43,016 bases of DNA from JBGYPP01 sp041838515 (lineage in GTDB: Bacteria > Bacillota > Clostridia > Lachnospirales > Lachnospiraceae). Made by a program: the position numbers and the translations under genes. Positions 16,880 to 24,905 of this stretch are shown one piece after another (position 1 is the first letter of the stretch; each line of letters opens with the position of its first letter). The notes beneath the pieces are model-generated. The model did not search any database. It saw only the letters and a list, made by a program, of their open reading frames with translations, and had not been told where the DNA came from. The stretch spans positions 1 through 43,016 of the forward strand of contig JBGYPP010000049.1 in assembly GCA_041838515.1 (NCBI GenBank). Reading direction: 5' to 3'.

Positions 16880-17356
16880 ATGCGGGAGAATAGGCGATTT
16901 ACCCAGGGGGCATCCAATGGTGGATATATGAGCTTGGAGGCGGCACTGGTATTTCCGGTTATTATTTTCGGCCTGTTTTTTGCCCTCTCTATGATGTTAT
17001 ACCAGTATAACCGCTGTATACAGGGTCAGAGGCTGTCTGTCTTGGTTCTAGAGGCGGCTATCTCTCCGGCGGAGAAGCCCCGGGAGAGGGAGGCATATCT
17101 GGCCTCGTACTATAGTTCTATGGGGCGGGGAGCCTATGTGGCCTTTGCCGAAGAAACGCCGGCGTTGTCATGGAATCGGAGCCGGTGGGCAGCCAAGGGT
17201 GGAACCCGTCAGGGGTCCTTTCCCTGGGGGGCGGAGTTTTTGGGGTTGGGGGCCTATGGGGCATGGGCTTTGGAGGAGAGGGCGGCAGCGCATTTATACC
17301 AACCCTCTCGATGGATGCACCTGGGCATAGCCTGGATGGAGGAGAGTGAGGAGTGA
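16880..17356 (+). CDS. Second TadE/TadF-like pseudopilin
   Basis: This 158-residue protein has a short basic leader and then GGYMSLEAALVFPVIIFGLFFALSM in which a processing site before YMSLE would place Glu at +5, the pattern of TadE/TadF pseudopilins cut by prepilin peptidase. The mature part is about 110 residues with many Ala, Glu and Trp and no clear domain. ATG 16880 is one base after the preceding stop, with AAAGGGGG upstream. Position between a TadE-like gene and the FHA gene fits a minor subunit of locus 1. Exact role in the pilus is not known. Confidence 0.8.
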   Translation: MRENRRFTQGASNGGYMSLEAALVFPVIIFGLFFALSMMLYQYNRCIQGQRLSVLVLEAAISPAEKPREREAYLASYYSSMGRGAYVAFAEETPALSWNRSRWAAKGGTRQGSFPWGAEFLGLGAYGAWALEERAAAHLYQPSRWMHLGIAWMEESEE

Positions 17357-17358
17357 GT

Positions 17359-18630
17359 ATGTTGCAGATGGAATATATACGCAGTTTGCATTGCAATTAT
17401 GAAAGGCTCAAGCTGGAGGAAAAGCCGGATCAGGACAGGTATCAGTATTGTATCTTAGGCAGGGGGGGTATACATTATCTCCTGCCCTGCTCCCTGCGGA
17501 TTTTGGATGGAAACGCATATTTATATTATGATATTTCGTCTATGCAAAATGTCTGTAAGAAATACTTCCACGGAGTGGTGGATAGGCGGTGGATGAAGGA
17601 TTTTTTGTGGAATATGAAGCAGTTGCATTTGGAATTGCGGCGTTTTTTGTTGGACGACAGAAATGTGCTCTGGAGCCCAGAGTATATATTCCAGGAGGTG
17701 GAGAAGAACGACTTTTATTTTATGTATGTGCCTTACTACGGAGGGGAATGCGGATTTTTGCGTCTGGTGGAGTTTTGGGTAGAGCATATAGATTACGAGG
17801 ATGAGGCCTTGGTGGAGTTTGTATATAAGGCCCATGAGCAGTTTGAGCTTTTGGGGAGCTTGTATCTGGAGGAGCAGATTTTTGTCGATGAGAAGCTGCT
17901 GGATAAGGTGCTGCCCACATCGCGTTTTGCCCCAGCCTCCGGGGCTGTTTCCGGGGATGCCCTGCCGGCCTATGCCGTAGCAGAGGACTCTTTGGCCATA
18001 GCCATGCCCGCCAGGGCGGAGGCAGCCCATGGCCAGGGAAGAAAAAGAGGCAGAGTCCAGCAGGAGGCCGCTTCCATATCTGGGGATATGGAGGGGGCAT
18101 TGCGCCGGCAGGAGGCTGTTTTTCATCTGGAGAAGCCCAAGTCCGGGGAGGGATTTTGGTCTAGGTGGCAGAAAAAGGCCAGGAAGGACAAGGCGGTTTT
18201 ACGGGAGTCTGGGAGAGAGAAGGCTCCGGATGAGGTTCCTTTCAAGGAGGAGGCCTATGCGTCCGTAGGAGAATGGGCGGAGCATATGCCTCTGACTGTG
18301 GAGGAATATGGCAAGACCCAGTATTTGGATATGGAGGATGGGGAGGAGGGGAGGCTGTACTCCCGGGAGGGACATATCTTGGCCAGGATGGACACTTTTC
18401 CTCTGGTTTTGGGCAAGAGCCGGGAGGCGGCGGGCTGTGTTTTGCCGGATTTGTCAGTGAGCCGTACCCATGCCCGCATATGCAGGGAGGGGGAGATATT
18501 GTATTTGGAGGACTTAAATTCTACAAACGGCACTTTTCAAAATGGCCTGCGGCTTTTGCCCTATGAGAGGAAGAGATTGGAGATAGGGGATGAGATCCGC
18601 CTGGGCAAGGTTTTGTTATTCTACAGATAA
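17359..18630 (+). CDS. DUF6382-like / FHA domain protein
   Basis: The C-terminal 85 residues form a forkhead-associated phosphothreonine-binding domain: LVLGKSREAAGCVLPDLSVSR, then SRTHARI, then LEDLNSTNGTFQNG. The essential Arg, Ser, His and Asn residues are present. The N-terminal 190 residues (ISSMQNVCKKYFHGVVDRRW, EKNDFYFMYVPYYGG) match the plan of a domain I recall as DUF6382. The two are joined by a variable, charged linker. No membrane segment is seen, so it should be cytoplasmic and link a Ser/Thr kinase to the pilus machine. ATG 17359 has GTGAGGAG five bases upstream; GTG 17353 is an alternative. It closes Tad locus 1. No kinase or phosphatase is in the window. Confidence 0.88.
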   Translation: MLQMEYIRSLHCNYERLKLEEKPDQDRYQYCILGRGGIHYLLPCSLRILDGNAYLYYDISSMQNVCKKYFHGVVDRRWMKDFLWNMKQLHLELRRFLLDDRNVLWSPEYIFQEVEKNDFYFMYVPYYGGECGFLRLVEFWVEHIDYEDEALVEFVYKAHEQFELLGSLYLEEQIFVDEKLLDKVLPTSRFAPASGAVSGDALPAYAVAEDSLAIAMPARAEAAHGQGRKRGRVQQEAASISGDMEGALRRQEAVFHLEKPKSGEGFWSRWQKKARKDKAVLRESGREKAPDEVPFKEEAYASVGEWAEHMPLTVEEYGKTQYLDMEDGEEGRLYSREGHILARMDTFPLVLGKSREAAGCVLPDLSVSRTHARICREGEILYLEDLNSTNGTFQNGLRLLPYERKRLEIGDEIRLGKVLLFYR

Positions 18631-18648
18631 GCAGCAGGGGTATTCAAG

Positions 18649-18677
18649 TTGAAATGGGCTTTTTTTTCTGATAGAGT
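18649..18677 (+). promoter_or_regulatory. Possible sigma-A promoter
   Basis: TTGAAA (18649-18654), 17-bp spacer, TAGAGT (18672-18677), about 45 bases before the TTG start at 18720. The -10 is weak. Confidence 0.4.
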
Positions 18678-18719
18678 AGAAAGGAGAGTGTGAAATAAGG
18701 CCTGAGGGAGGGGAAAGTC

Positions 18720-19727
18720 TTGAGAATCCATATTTATTACGGCGGCAGGGGATTTGTAACGGATCCCACTCTGTGGGTCATAGAAAAATTTACGGAAGTA
18801 CTGGAGGAATTGCGGGTGCAGGTGGAGAGGTATAATCTCTATGAGCACAAGAATTTGAGCACACTGCCAAGCACCCTCAAGGATGCAGATGGCATAGTGT
18901 TGGCCACAACTGTAGAATGGTATGGCATAGGCGGCGCCATGCAGCAGTTCCTGGATGCCTGTTGGTTATATGGGGATAGGGAGAAGATACCCTCCATCTA
19001 TATGTGCCCCATAGTCATGTCCACTACCTATGGAGAGAGGGAGGCGGAGCTAAATCTGATCACGGCCTGGGAGATTCTGGGCGGCCGGCCCTGCAGCGGA
19101 CTGTGCGGATACATAGGGGAGAATGTGGCTTTGGAGCTGCATGAAACCTATCACAGTATAGTGGAGAGAAAGGCGGAGAACCTCTACAGGACGGTTAATC
19201 AAAAGCAAGCCTCTTTTCCCGCCAGCAACCAGGCGGTAAAGCAACAGATATCCACTACCCCGCGCATGGATCTCTCCCCCCAGGAAACGGAGGAATTGTC
19301 CCGTTTTGTGGCCAATGAGGAATATGTGCAGCAGCAAAAGGAGGATATACTGGAGTTGTCCAATATGTTCCGGGACAGGTTGAAAGAGGATAAGGGGGCG
19401 GATGAGGAGTATTTGAGCGCCTTTCGCCGCCGTTTTGTACCTCAGAGGGGATTTCAAGCCTCCTATACGCTGGTGGTGGATGGATGGACCAGGGTGCTGC
19501 GGCTGGGCATTCGGGAGCAGGATTTGGATTGTTATTATGAGGACAATAAGGCGGGATCGGCGCCGGCGGATGGAACGATTAGCCTGCCAAAATCTACCTT
19601 GGAAGATATTACCAAGGGGCGCATGACTTTTCAGAGGGCATTTATGTCCGGCAATATGCGCATGAAAGGAGAGTTTAGGCTGTTGAGGCTGCTGGATGAG
19701 TTATTCCCCTTTGCTGCCCAGGTATAA
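18720..19727 (+). CDS. Flavodoxin-like / SCP2 sterol-carrier domain fusion protein
   Basis: The N-terminal 150 residues have a flavodoxin-like fold pattern (MRIHIYYGGRGFVTDPTLWVIEKF, GIVLATTVEWYGIGGAMQQFLDACW, IPSIYMCPIVMSTTYGEREAE) as in NAD(P)H-dependent FMN reductases. The C-terminal 120 residues (FRRRFVPQRGFQASYTLVVDG, ITKGRMTFQRAFMSGNMRMKGE) read as an SCP2 lipid-binding domain with its usual GRMTFQRAFMSGxMxxxG end. The middle (AVKQQISTTPRM, EEYVQQQKEDILEL) is a helical linker. It has a TTG start behind GGGAGGGGAAAG. The gene heads a cluster with HIT, fumarase and PlsC genes, but no functional link is proven. A reductase acting on a hydrophobic substrate is a reasonable guess. Confidence 0.75.
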   Translation: MRIHIYYGGRGFVTDPTLWVIEKFTEVLEELRVQVERYNLYEHKNLSTLPSTLKDADGIVLATTVEWYGIGGAMQQFLDACWLYGDREKIPSIYMCPIVMSTTYGEREAELNLITAWEILGGRPCSGLCGYIGENVALELHETYHSIVERKAENLYRTVNQKQASFPASNQAVKQQISTTPRMDLSPQETEELSRFVANEEYVQQQKEDILELSNMFRDRLKEDKGADEEYLSAFRRRFVPQRGFQASYTLVVDGWTRVLRLGIREQDLDCYYEDNKAGSAPADGTISLPKSTLEDITKGRMTFQRAFMSGNMRMKGEFRLLRLLDELFPFAAQV

Positions 19728-19747
19728 GAGCCGAATAGGAGGTTTCC

Positions 19748-20173
19748 ATGGAGGAGAAGTGTTTGTTTTGTCAGCTGGCCCAGGGAGAGCTGCCCAGCCA
19801 TACCATTTACGAGGATGGGATTTGCAGGGTGATCCTGGATGCCTTTCCCGGCACCAGAGGCCATGCCCTGATCCTGCCCAAAGCGCATAGCCGGGATTTG
19901 ATGGAGTTGCCAGAAGAGGTGGCGGCTCATTGTATGCAGGTAGCAAAGAAACTGGCCGGGCCTATGATGGAGAAACTGGGGGCTTCCGGTTTGAATCTGG
20001 TGCAAAATAATGGGGCGGCGGCCGGCCAGACCATCTTCCATTTTCATTTGCATCTGCTGCCCCAATATGGACAGGAGGGGGAGATGGGGCTGTGGAAGCC
20101 CCGAAAGGCAGATTCCATAGAGCAGGAGAGGCTGGCGGCACTGCTGGCCTGGCCCGAGGAGGCCCGGACATGA
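19748..20173 (+). CDS. HIT family nucleotide-binding protein
   Basis: HIT proteins hydrolyse nucleotide-phosphate bonds such as adenosine phosphoramidate or Ap4A. This 141-residue protein has the full plan: CLFCQLAQGELPSHTIYEDG (residues 5-24), the strand FPGTRGHALILPKAH, NNGAAAGQTIFHFHLHLLP with the His triad HFHLHL near residues 98-103. The two Cys at the N-terminus match the HinT-type zinc site (CxxC). ATG 19748 follows an AGGAGG. Its stop overlaps the fumarase start as ATGA, so the two are translationally coupled. Such HIT genes often sit in housekeeping operons without a specific partner. Confidence 0.95.
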   Translation: MEEKCLFCQLAQGELPSHTIYEDGICRVILDAFPGTRGHALILPKAHSRDLMELPEEVAAHCMQVAKKLAGPMMEKLGASGLNLVQNNGAAAGQTIFHFHLHLLPQYGQEGEMGLWKPRKADSIEQERLAALLAWPEEART

Positions 20174-21012
20174 GGGAGATACAGACAGAGAGCATCAGCC
20201 AGGCCTTGGCGGATATATGCCAGGAGGTATGCTGCCAATTGGGGCCGGATATGGAGCAGGCCTTGGAGTCTGCCCTGGCCCGGGAGAGCAATGCCGTAGG
20301 AGCCAGGGTATTGGAGCAATTGCAGGAGAATTTGCAGATAGCCAGGCAGGAGCATATACCCATATGCCAGGATACGGGCATGGCCGTGGTCTTTGTCCGC
20401 CTGGGGCAGGATGCGCATATAGTGGGGGGAATGCTGGAGGAGGCTATACATGAGGGCATACGGCGGGGATATAGCCGGGCCTATCTGCGCAAATCCGTGG
20501 TTTCAGATCCCTTTTTGCGGCAGAATACTGGGGACAATACGCCGGCAGTCATACATTATGAGCTGGTGGCTGGGGATGGGCTGGAGCTGACACTGGCGCC
20601 CAAGGGATTTGGCAGTGAGAATATGAGCCGCATTTGTATGTTGAAGCCGGCCGATGGCATAGAGGGGGCTAAGGAGGCTGTTTTGGAGGCCATTCGAGAA
20701 GCTGGCGCCAATGCCTGTCCGCCCTTGGTGGTGGGTGTGGGTGTGGGCGGCACCTTTGAGAAAGCTGCGCTTTTGGCAAAAAAAGCTCTGTTGCGTCCGG
20801 TGGGAGTCAGATCGCCTTTGGAGCATATTGCGCAGATGGAGAGGGAGATACTGGATAGGGCTAATTCCCTGGGCATAGGCCCTGGAGGGCTGGGCGGGGA
20901 TTGTACGGCCTTGGCTGTACATATAGAGAGTTATGCCACCCATATAGCAGGTCTGCCGTTGGCTGTCAATATGTGTTGTCATGCCAATCGCCATGGGGTT
21001 TGCCGTCTGTAA
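20170..21012 (+). CDS. Fumarate hydratase class I, alpha subunit
   Basis: The iron-sulfur class I fumarase alpha subunit hydrates fumarate to malate with its beta subunit. The 280-residue sequence has PICQDTGMAVVFV (first cluster Cys), GDNTPAVIHYELVAGDGLELTLAPKGFGSEN, ACPPLVVGVGVGGTFEKAALLAKKAL (second Cys) and MCCHANRH near the end (third Cys). These three cysteines hold the [4Fe-4S] cluster whose free iron binds substrate. L-tartrate dehydratase (TtdA) is homologous and cannot be excluded by sequence reading. ATG 20170 overlaps the HIT stop (ATGA). The beta subunit follows after about 100 bases. Confidence 0.93.
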   Translation: MREIQTESISQALADICQEVCCQLGPDMEQALESALARESNAVGARVLEQLQENLQIARQEHIPICQDTGMAVVFVRLGQDAHIVGGMLEEAIHEGIRRGYSRAYLRKSVVSDPFLRQNTGDNTPAVIHYELVAGDGLELTLAPKGFGSENMSRICMLKPADGIEGAKEAVLEAIREAGANACPPLVVGVGVGGTFEKAALLAKKALLRPVGVRSPLEHIAQMEREILDRANSLGIGPGGLGGDCTALAVHIESYATHIAGLPLAVNMCCHANRHGVCRL

Positions 21013-21110
21013 GCTTGTTTGCACAGACATTTCTCTGGGAGCAAAAAAGATAGATCATTCGCTGTTATCATAGTATGGATATGGGTATGGAAACTGGCAT
21101 GGAGGCAGAG

Positions 21111-21713
21111 ATGGAAAAGGGTAAGAAGACCGGGCGGACGGCGGCGGGGAGCGCCTTGCTTCCCAAGCGCCTTTCAGTGCCGTTTTCCCGGGAGGAGGCC
21201 TTGGATCTGCAAATAGGGGATTATGTATATTTGACCGGCAGCCTATATACGGCCAGGGATGCCGCCCACGCCAGAATGGCGCAGGCTTTGGCAGAGGGCG
21301 GGAAGCTGCCCTTTGACCTGGAGGGACAGCTGCTTTATTATATGGGGCCATCTCCGGCCAGGGAGGGTCAGGTAATAGGATCAGCCGGACCCACTACCTC
21401 CGGCCGTATGGATAAGTATACTCCTCAGCTGTTGGATTTAGGCCTTTTGGGAATGATAGGCAAGGGGCAGAGGAGCCGTCCGGTGATGGAAGGACTGCAG
21501 CGCAATGGAGCCGTGTATTTTGCAGCTGTGGGGGGCGCCGGAGCCTTGCTGTCCAAGTGCATAAGGGACTCCCGGGTGGTGGCTTATGCAGATTTGGGAA
21601 CAGAGGCCATACGCTGGCTGGAGGTGGAGGATTTTCCCGTCTTTGTCGTTGGCGACAGCTGGGGAGGGGATTGGTATGCGCAGGTTGGCAGCCAATTAGG
21701 GAAAGGGCAATGA
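21111..21713 (+). CDS. Fumarate hydratase class I, beta subunit
   Basis: This subunit completes the two-protein class I fumarase. Its core includes LQIGDYVYLTGSLYTARDAAHARM, VIGSAGPTTSGRMDKYTPQLLDLG, GLLGMIGKGQRS, and YFAAVGGAGALLSKCI, all standard for the FumA C-terminal/TtdB family. I chose ATG 21111 because GGAGG lies at 21101-21105; ATG 21075 would add a Met/Glu/Gly-rich stretch without a ribosome site. The protein would be 200 residues. Its stop overlaps the plsC start as ATGA. Nothing else from the TCA cycle is adjacent, so the malate product may feed reductive metabolism. Confidence 0.93.
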   Translation: MEKGKKTGRTAAGSALLPKRLSVPFSREEALDLQIGDYVYLTGSLYTARDAAHARMAQALAEGGKLPFDLEGQLLYYMGPSPAREGQVIGSAGPTTSGRMDKYTPQLLDLGLLGMIGKGQRSRPVMEGLQRNGAVYFAAVGGAGALLSKCIRDSRVVAYADLGTEAIRWLEVEDFPVFVVGDSWGGDWYAQVGSQLGKGQ

Positions 21714-22486
21714 AAAAACATATACGAATAGAAAAAATCATTAAGCGCTACTTCTTTCAAGCCCCCATCTATGTGGCCAGGCTGGCTTGGCATGGGAAAA
21801 AGACGCTGAGGCTGGCACGGCGCTTGCGCAAATTTCCAGAGGATGCCCAGGCCCGTATCAAGGCAAAGGCAAATTACCTGGAAGCCTATGCCCTGGTGCA
21901 GGAGATAGCCCGCAAGATCAATCTGGCGGGCAGCATAGAGGTGGAGGCCATAGGCCTGGAAAATCTGCCCAAGGAGGATGGGTTTATGTTTTTTCCCAAC
22001 CACCAGGGTTTGTATGATGTCATAGCCATAGTGGATACCTGCCCCAGGCCCTTTTCCTTTGTGATCAAACAGGAGGCGGCCAGGATCATCCTGCTCAAGC
22101 AGGTGGTGGAGGCCTTGGGCGCTCATCCCATTGATAGGGAGGATTTACGTCAATCCCTAAAAGTGATTCAAAAGGTGGGCAAGGAGGTGCAGGGAGGGAA
22201 GAATTTTTTGATCTTTGCCGAGGGCACCCGTTCCAAGAAGGGAAATGTGCCCCTAGAATTCAAGGGGGGCAGCTTTAAGAGCGCTATGTCGGCGAGATGT
22301 CCCATAGTACCCTGCGCGCTGATCGATGCATTCAAGCCCTTTGATCAAGGGAGTATAGAGCCGGTTAAGGTGCGGCTGGTGTATTTGCCGCCGTTGTATT
22401 TTGAAGAATATGGGCATATGAGCAGCAAGGAACTGGCGGATACGGTGCGAGGTCGTATCGTTAAGGCCATAGAAAAGCATGGATAG
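21710..22486 (+). CDS. plsC: 1-acyl-sn-glycerol-3-phosphate acyltransferase
   Basis: PlsC transfers an acyl chain to lysophosphatidate to make phosphatidate at the inner membrane. The 258-residue protein has the catalytic NHxxxxD motif (Asn97 His98 ... Asp103, NHQGLYD), FVIKQEAARIILLKQ, the substrate-binding FAEGTRSKKG (Glu170-Gly177) and a PxxPCAL-type strand (CPIVPCALIDAF). The first 75 residues are a basic amphipathic region that probably lies on the membrane. ATG 21710 overlaps the fumarase beta stop (ATGA), and GAAAGGGC serves as ribosome site. It is the last gene of this cluster and points toward queT on the other strand. Confidence 0.93.
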   Translation: MKKHIRIEKIIKRYFFQAPIYVARLAWHGKKTLRLARRLRKFPEDAQARIKAKANYLEAYALVQEIARKINLAGSIEVEAIGLENLPKEDGFMFFPNHQGLYDVIAIVDTCPRPFSFVIKQEAARIILLKQVVEALGAHPIDREDLRQSLKVIQKVGKEVQGGKNFLIFAEGTRSKKGNVPLEFKGGSFKSAMSARCPIVPCALIDAFKPFDQGSIEPVKVRLVYLPPLYFEEYGHMSSKELADTVRGRIVKAIEKHG

Positions 22487-22532
22487 GGAGAAAGCTTGCC
22501 GGTATATCTAGGGGGAAGTGCAAATCGCCCCG

Positions 22533-22564
22533 GGGAAAACAGCCGGGAAAATCCCGACTGTCCC
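22533..22564. terminator. Hairpin between convergent plsC and queT
   Basis: A stem built from GGG..ACAG.CGGGA and TCCCG.CTGT.CCC with small internal mismatches lies between the ends of two convergent genes. There is no U-run on either side, so a role as a bidirectional terminator is only likely by position. Confidence 0.4.
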
Positions 22565-22591
22565 AATATACATGATTTGGATGTGCCACAG

Positions 22592-23080
22592 TTAAAAGCG
22601 CAGTCCGGTTTTCTCCAGGGCGGAGAGCAGACCTAAGCCCAGCAGGCCGCAGGAGAGGGCTTCGCCTATGGCCACGCTTATGGCCAGAGGAATATACGCC
22701 GGCTCCAGGCCGTAAACGTGGATGAGCAGCAGAGGGATGATCAGAGTATTGGCCAATATGGGGGGCAGTGGCGCCAAAAGGCGCCTTTTTTTATTTCGGC
22801 AAAGCATATGGGTTCCCCAGGCGCCCAATAGTGTAGCCAGAGAGCCAAAGAGGATATCCAGCGGCGCGGCCCCGGTGAGCAGGTTGGCCAGGAGGCATCC
22901 GGCGAACAGGCCCGGCACGGCCACAGGCGTGAAATACGGCAGTATGGTCAGGCTTTCGGAAAAACGGATTTGGATGGCTCCGCTGGAGAGGCCCAGCAAA
23001 TGGGCGAGAAAGGTCAGGGCTACATACAGAGCGGCTATGGCAGCCCCCTGGGTGAGATGGGTGGTGATAGATTTTTTCAT
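22592..23080 (-). CDS. queT: Queuosine precursor transporter QueT
   Basis: QueT is the ECF-type substrate-binding membrane protein (S component) for queuosine precursors such as preQ1. The 162-residue protein has five to six hydrophobic segments, the start GAAIAALYVALTFLAHLLG and the family motif IQIRFSESLTILPYFTP near residues 36-52. ATG at 23080 is preceded by AAGGAG, which forms the end of a preQ1-I riboswitch, so translation should be off when preQ1 is plentiful. ECF EcfA/A'/T genes are not in the window, so it must share a module encoded elsewhere. The gene is alone on the minus strand. Confidence 0.94.
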   Translation of the reverse strand: MKKSITTHLTQGAAIAALYVALTFLAHLLGLSSGAIQIRFSESLTILPYFTPVAVPGLFAGCLLANLLTGAAPLDILFGSLATLLGAWGTHMLCRNKKRRLLAPLPPILANTLIIPLLLIHVYGLEPAYIPLAISVAIGEALSCGLLGLGLLSALEKTGLRF

Positions 23081-23086
23081 ATTTTT

Positions 23087-23128
23087 CTCCTTAGTTTTGT
23101 TTTAGGTCAGGATGGTTTCGAACTGACC
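23087..23128 (-). promoter_or_regulatory. preQ1-I riboswitch upstream of queT
   Basis: On the minus strand GGTCAG pairs with CTGACC (6-bp P1) around the loop TTCGAAACCATC. It is followed by the A-rich TAAAACAAAACTAAGGAG tail. Loop AACC can pair with the tail AAGG to make the H-type pseudoknot of class I preQ1 riboswitches. The GG of the pseudoknot is part of the AAGGAG ribosome site, so control should be at translation. Confidence 0.88.
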
Positions 23129-23160
23129 GCAGGGAGTTTGCCTGCTCCCCAGCCTTGCCC

Positions 23161-23189
23161 AGTATAGCAAAAGGAGACAGCCAGGACAA
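23161..23189 (-). promoter_or_regulatory. Predicted queT promoter
   Basis: On the minus strand TTGTCC (23189-23184), 17-bp spacer, TATACT (23166-23161). Transcription would begin about 30 nt before the riboswitch P1 stem. Confidence 0.7.
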
Positions 23190-23235
23190 GAGGAAAATGT
23201 TTGCTTAAATTTTGCTAAATTTAAGGGGGCTTGCC

Positions 23236-23265
23236 TTGACAAAGCTTGTACAGGGGGGATAGTAT
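23236..23265 (+). promoter_or_regulatory. Predicted promoter of the nitronate monooxygenase operon
   Basis: TTGACA (23236-23241), 18-bp spacer, TAGTAT (23260-23265). It is divergent to the queT promoter. Transcription would start near 23272, which argues for the downstream ATG at 23324 as the start of translation. Confidence 0.65.
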
Positions 23266-23323
23266 CTAAATTATGGCTGGCAGTTCGGCCTTGAGGAGAG
23301 AGAAAAATATAAGGGGTAAACAT

Positions 23324-24379
23324 ATGGCAGAGATAAAGATAGGGGGCAGATGTCTGTCCATTCCTCTGATACAAGGGGGCATGGGCGTAGGCGTGAGCAT
23401 GTCCAATTTGGCCGGCTCTGTAGCTGGGCAGGGGGGTATGGGCGTAATATCTGCGGCCCAAATAGGGTTTATGGAGGAGGATTTTGCCCAAAATGCCAGA
23501 AAGGCCAATTTGCGGGTTCTGGCGAGGGAGATACATAAGGCCAAGGCCTTGGCCGGAGGCCGGGGCATGGTGGGAGTCAATATTATGTGCGCCACCCAGG
23601 GGTACGAGGAATATGTGGCTGCGGCAGTGGAGGCTGGCGCCGATGCCATTATCTCCGGCGCGGGCCTGCCTACGGCCCTGCCGGAGTTGGCCGCAGGGTC
23701 TGATGTGGCCTTGGCGCCCATAGTGTCCAGCGCCAAATCCGCTTCCGTGGTTTGTAAATATTGGGAAAAGCGCTATCGGCGCTGGCCGGATTTTGTGGTG
23801 ATAGAGGGGCCTTTGGCCGGAGGGCATTTGGGCTTTTCGCCGGAGGAGATAGGGGCTGGAGAGGCCTTTGTCGACAGGGTGGGTGAGATCTTGGAAGCAG
23901 TACGGGATTTCGCCGGCAGAAAGGGCAGCGCCATACCGGTTTTCTTGGCCGGCGGTATTTTTGATGCGGAGGACATACGCAAAGCCCTGGCCCTGGGCGC
24001 AGACGGAGTGCAGATAGGCACCCGCTTTGTGGCCACAGAGGAATGTGATGCCCATCCGTCCTATAAACAGGCCTTTGTAGATGCCGGGGAGGGGGATGTC
24101 GCCATCATTAAAAGTCCTGTAGGCATGCCGGGCCGGGCCCTGCGCAACGCATTTGTGGAAAAGGCGGCGCTGGAGAGGATACCGGTAAGGCATTGTTACC
24201 AATGTATCAAGACCTGTCAGCCGGCCACCACGCCGTATTGTATCAGCAAGGCCCTGATAGATGCCGTAAAAGGGGATGCGCAGGGCGGATTGGTGTTTTG
24301 CGGAGCCAAGGTGGGCAGGATAAAGGCCATAGTGCCAGTGGAGGAATTGGTTCGGGAGCTGTCCGTCGGTTGGGCATAG
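23324..24379 (+). CDS. Nitronate monooxygenase / FabK-like FMN enzyme
   Basis: The 351-residue TIM-barrel flavoenzyme belongs to the NMO/FabK family, which oxidises nitronates or reduces enoyl-ACP using FMN. Visible family elements are IPLIQGGMGVGVSMSNLAGSVA (N-terminal phosphate-binding strand), GVNIMCA, GADAIISGAGLP, DFVVIEGPLAGGHLGF with the catalytic-site His, PVFLAGGIFDAEDIRKALALGADGVQIGTRF. The end has a cysteine cluster, HCYQCIKTCQPATTPYC, seen in clostridial members. ATG 23324 follows AAGGGG and fits the mapped promoter; ATG 23273 lies at the transcript end. No fatty acid genes are near, which favours NMO over FabK. The true substrate cannot be told. Confidence 0.88.
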   Translation: MAEIKIGGRCLSIPLIQGGMGVGVSMSNLAGSVAGQGGMGVISAAQIGFMEEDFAQNARKANLRVLAREIHKAKALAGGRGMVGVNIMCATQGYEEYVAAAVEAGADAIISGAGLPTALPELAAGSDVALAPIVSSAKSASVVCKYWEKRYRRWPDFVVIEGPLAGGHLGFSPEEIGAGEAFVDRVGEILEAVRDFAGRKGSAIPVFLAGGIFDAEDIRKALALGADGVQIGTRFVATEECDAHPSYKQAFVDAGEGDVAIIKSPVGMPGRALRNAFVEKAALERIPVRHCYQCIKTCQPATTPYCISKALIDAVKGDAQGGLVFCGAKVGRIKAIVPVEELVRELSVGWA

Positions 24380-24391
24380 AGCGGAGGCGCT

Positions 24392-24904
24392 ATGTGGGGA
24401 AAGTGTTTGTGTACGGCTTTTGCCGCCTTTGTATGGGCGGCGGATAGGGATGCCAAGGCTGGGGCAAAAACCAGGGCTAAGGCCTTCCCGCAGCCTGGGG
24501 TAGATGGGAGACGGCAGCCTTTTTCCGCCTGGTTGGAGAGGGATTATCTGGAAAATACCGGAGCTTTTCTTCACTTGGGGCAGAGGAGGCCGGCCTTGGT
24601 TCTGGCGCTTTCTATGGCCCTGCTGGTAGGGATCAAGCTGGGATTTCTCTCTTGGGTAGGCAAGGAGAAACCCTCCGCCTGGGAGAATTTGCAGGGCGCG
24701 GGTTATGCTTTTTTGGCTGCGGGCGCGCTGGGAAATGTGGAGGATAGGCTGTCAAAAGGGTATGTTATCGATTATCTTCGCTTCCGCAGAGGCCCTGCCC
24801 GGCTTAGGCGTATAGTGTGGAATTTATCGGATATTTTGATATTTGCCGGTACGAGTCTGTGGCTGCTGGGTTCTCGGCTCAGCGGATACGGGGAGGGGGC
24901 GTGA
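24392..24904 (+). CDS. lspA: Lipoprotein signal peptidase II
   Basis: LspA cleaves the signal peptide of prolipoproteins at the lipidated cysteine. The 170-residue membrane protein has ENTGAFLHL (family NxGAaF), GALGNVEDRLSKGYVIDYLRF with the first catalytic Asp in VIDY, and IVWNLSDILIFAG with the second Asp in LSD. Four hydrophobic helices fit the family. The N-terminal loop (about residues 15-50) is longer and more basic than usual, and the sequence is diverged, so it could be a second paralogue. ATG 24392 follows GCGGAGG. It lies 12 bases after the NMO gene. The window contains two lipoprotein substrates (MetQ and a polar amino acid binding protein). Confidence 0.87.
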   Translation: MWGKCLCTAFAAFVWAADRDAKAGAKTRAKAFPQPGVDGRRQPFSAWLERDYLENTGAFLHLGQRRPALVLALSMALLVGIKLGFLSWVGKEKPSAWENLQGAGYAFLAAGALGNVEDRLSKGYVIDYLRFRRGPARLRRIVWNLSDILIFAGTSLWLLGSRLSGYGEGA

Positions 24905-24905
24905 C

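Noticed and set aside
23102..24574. 490-codon open frame on the minus strand across the nitronate monooxygenase gene
   Set aside because: The plus-strand gene has clear family motifs; the antisense frame has none and no start signals.
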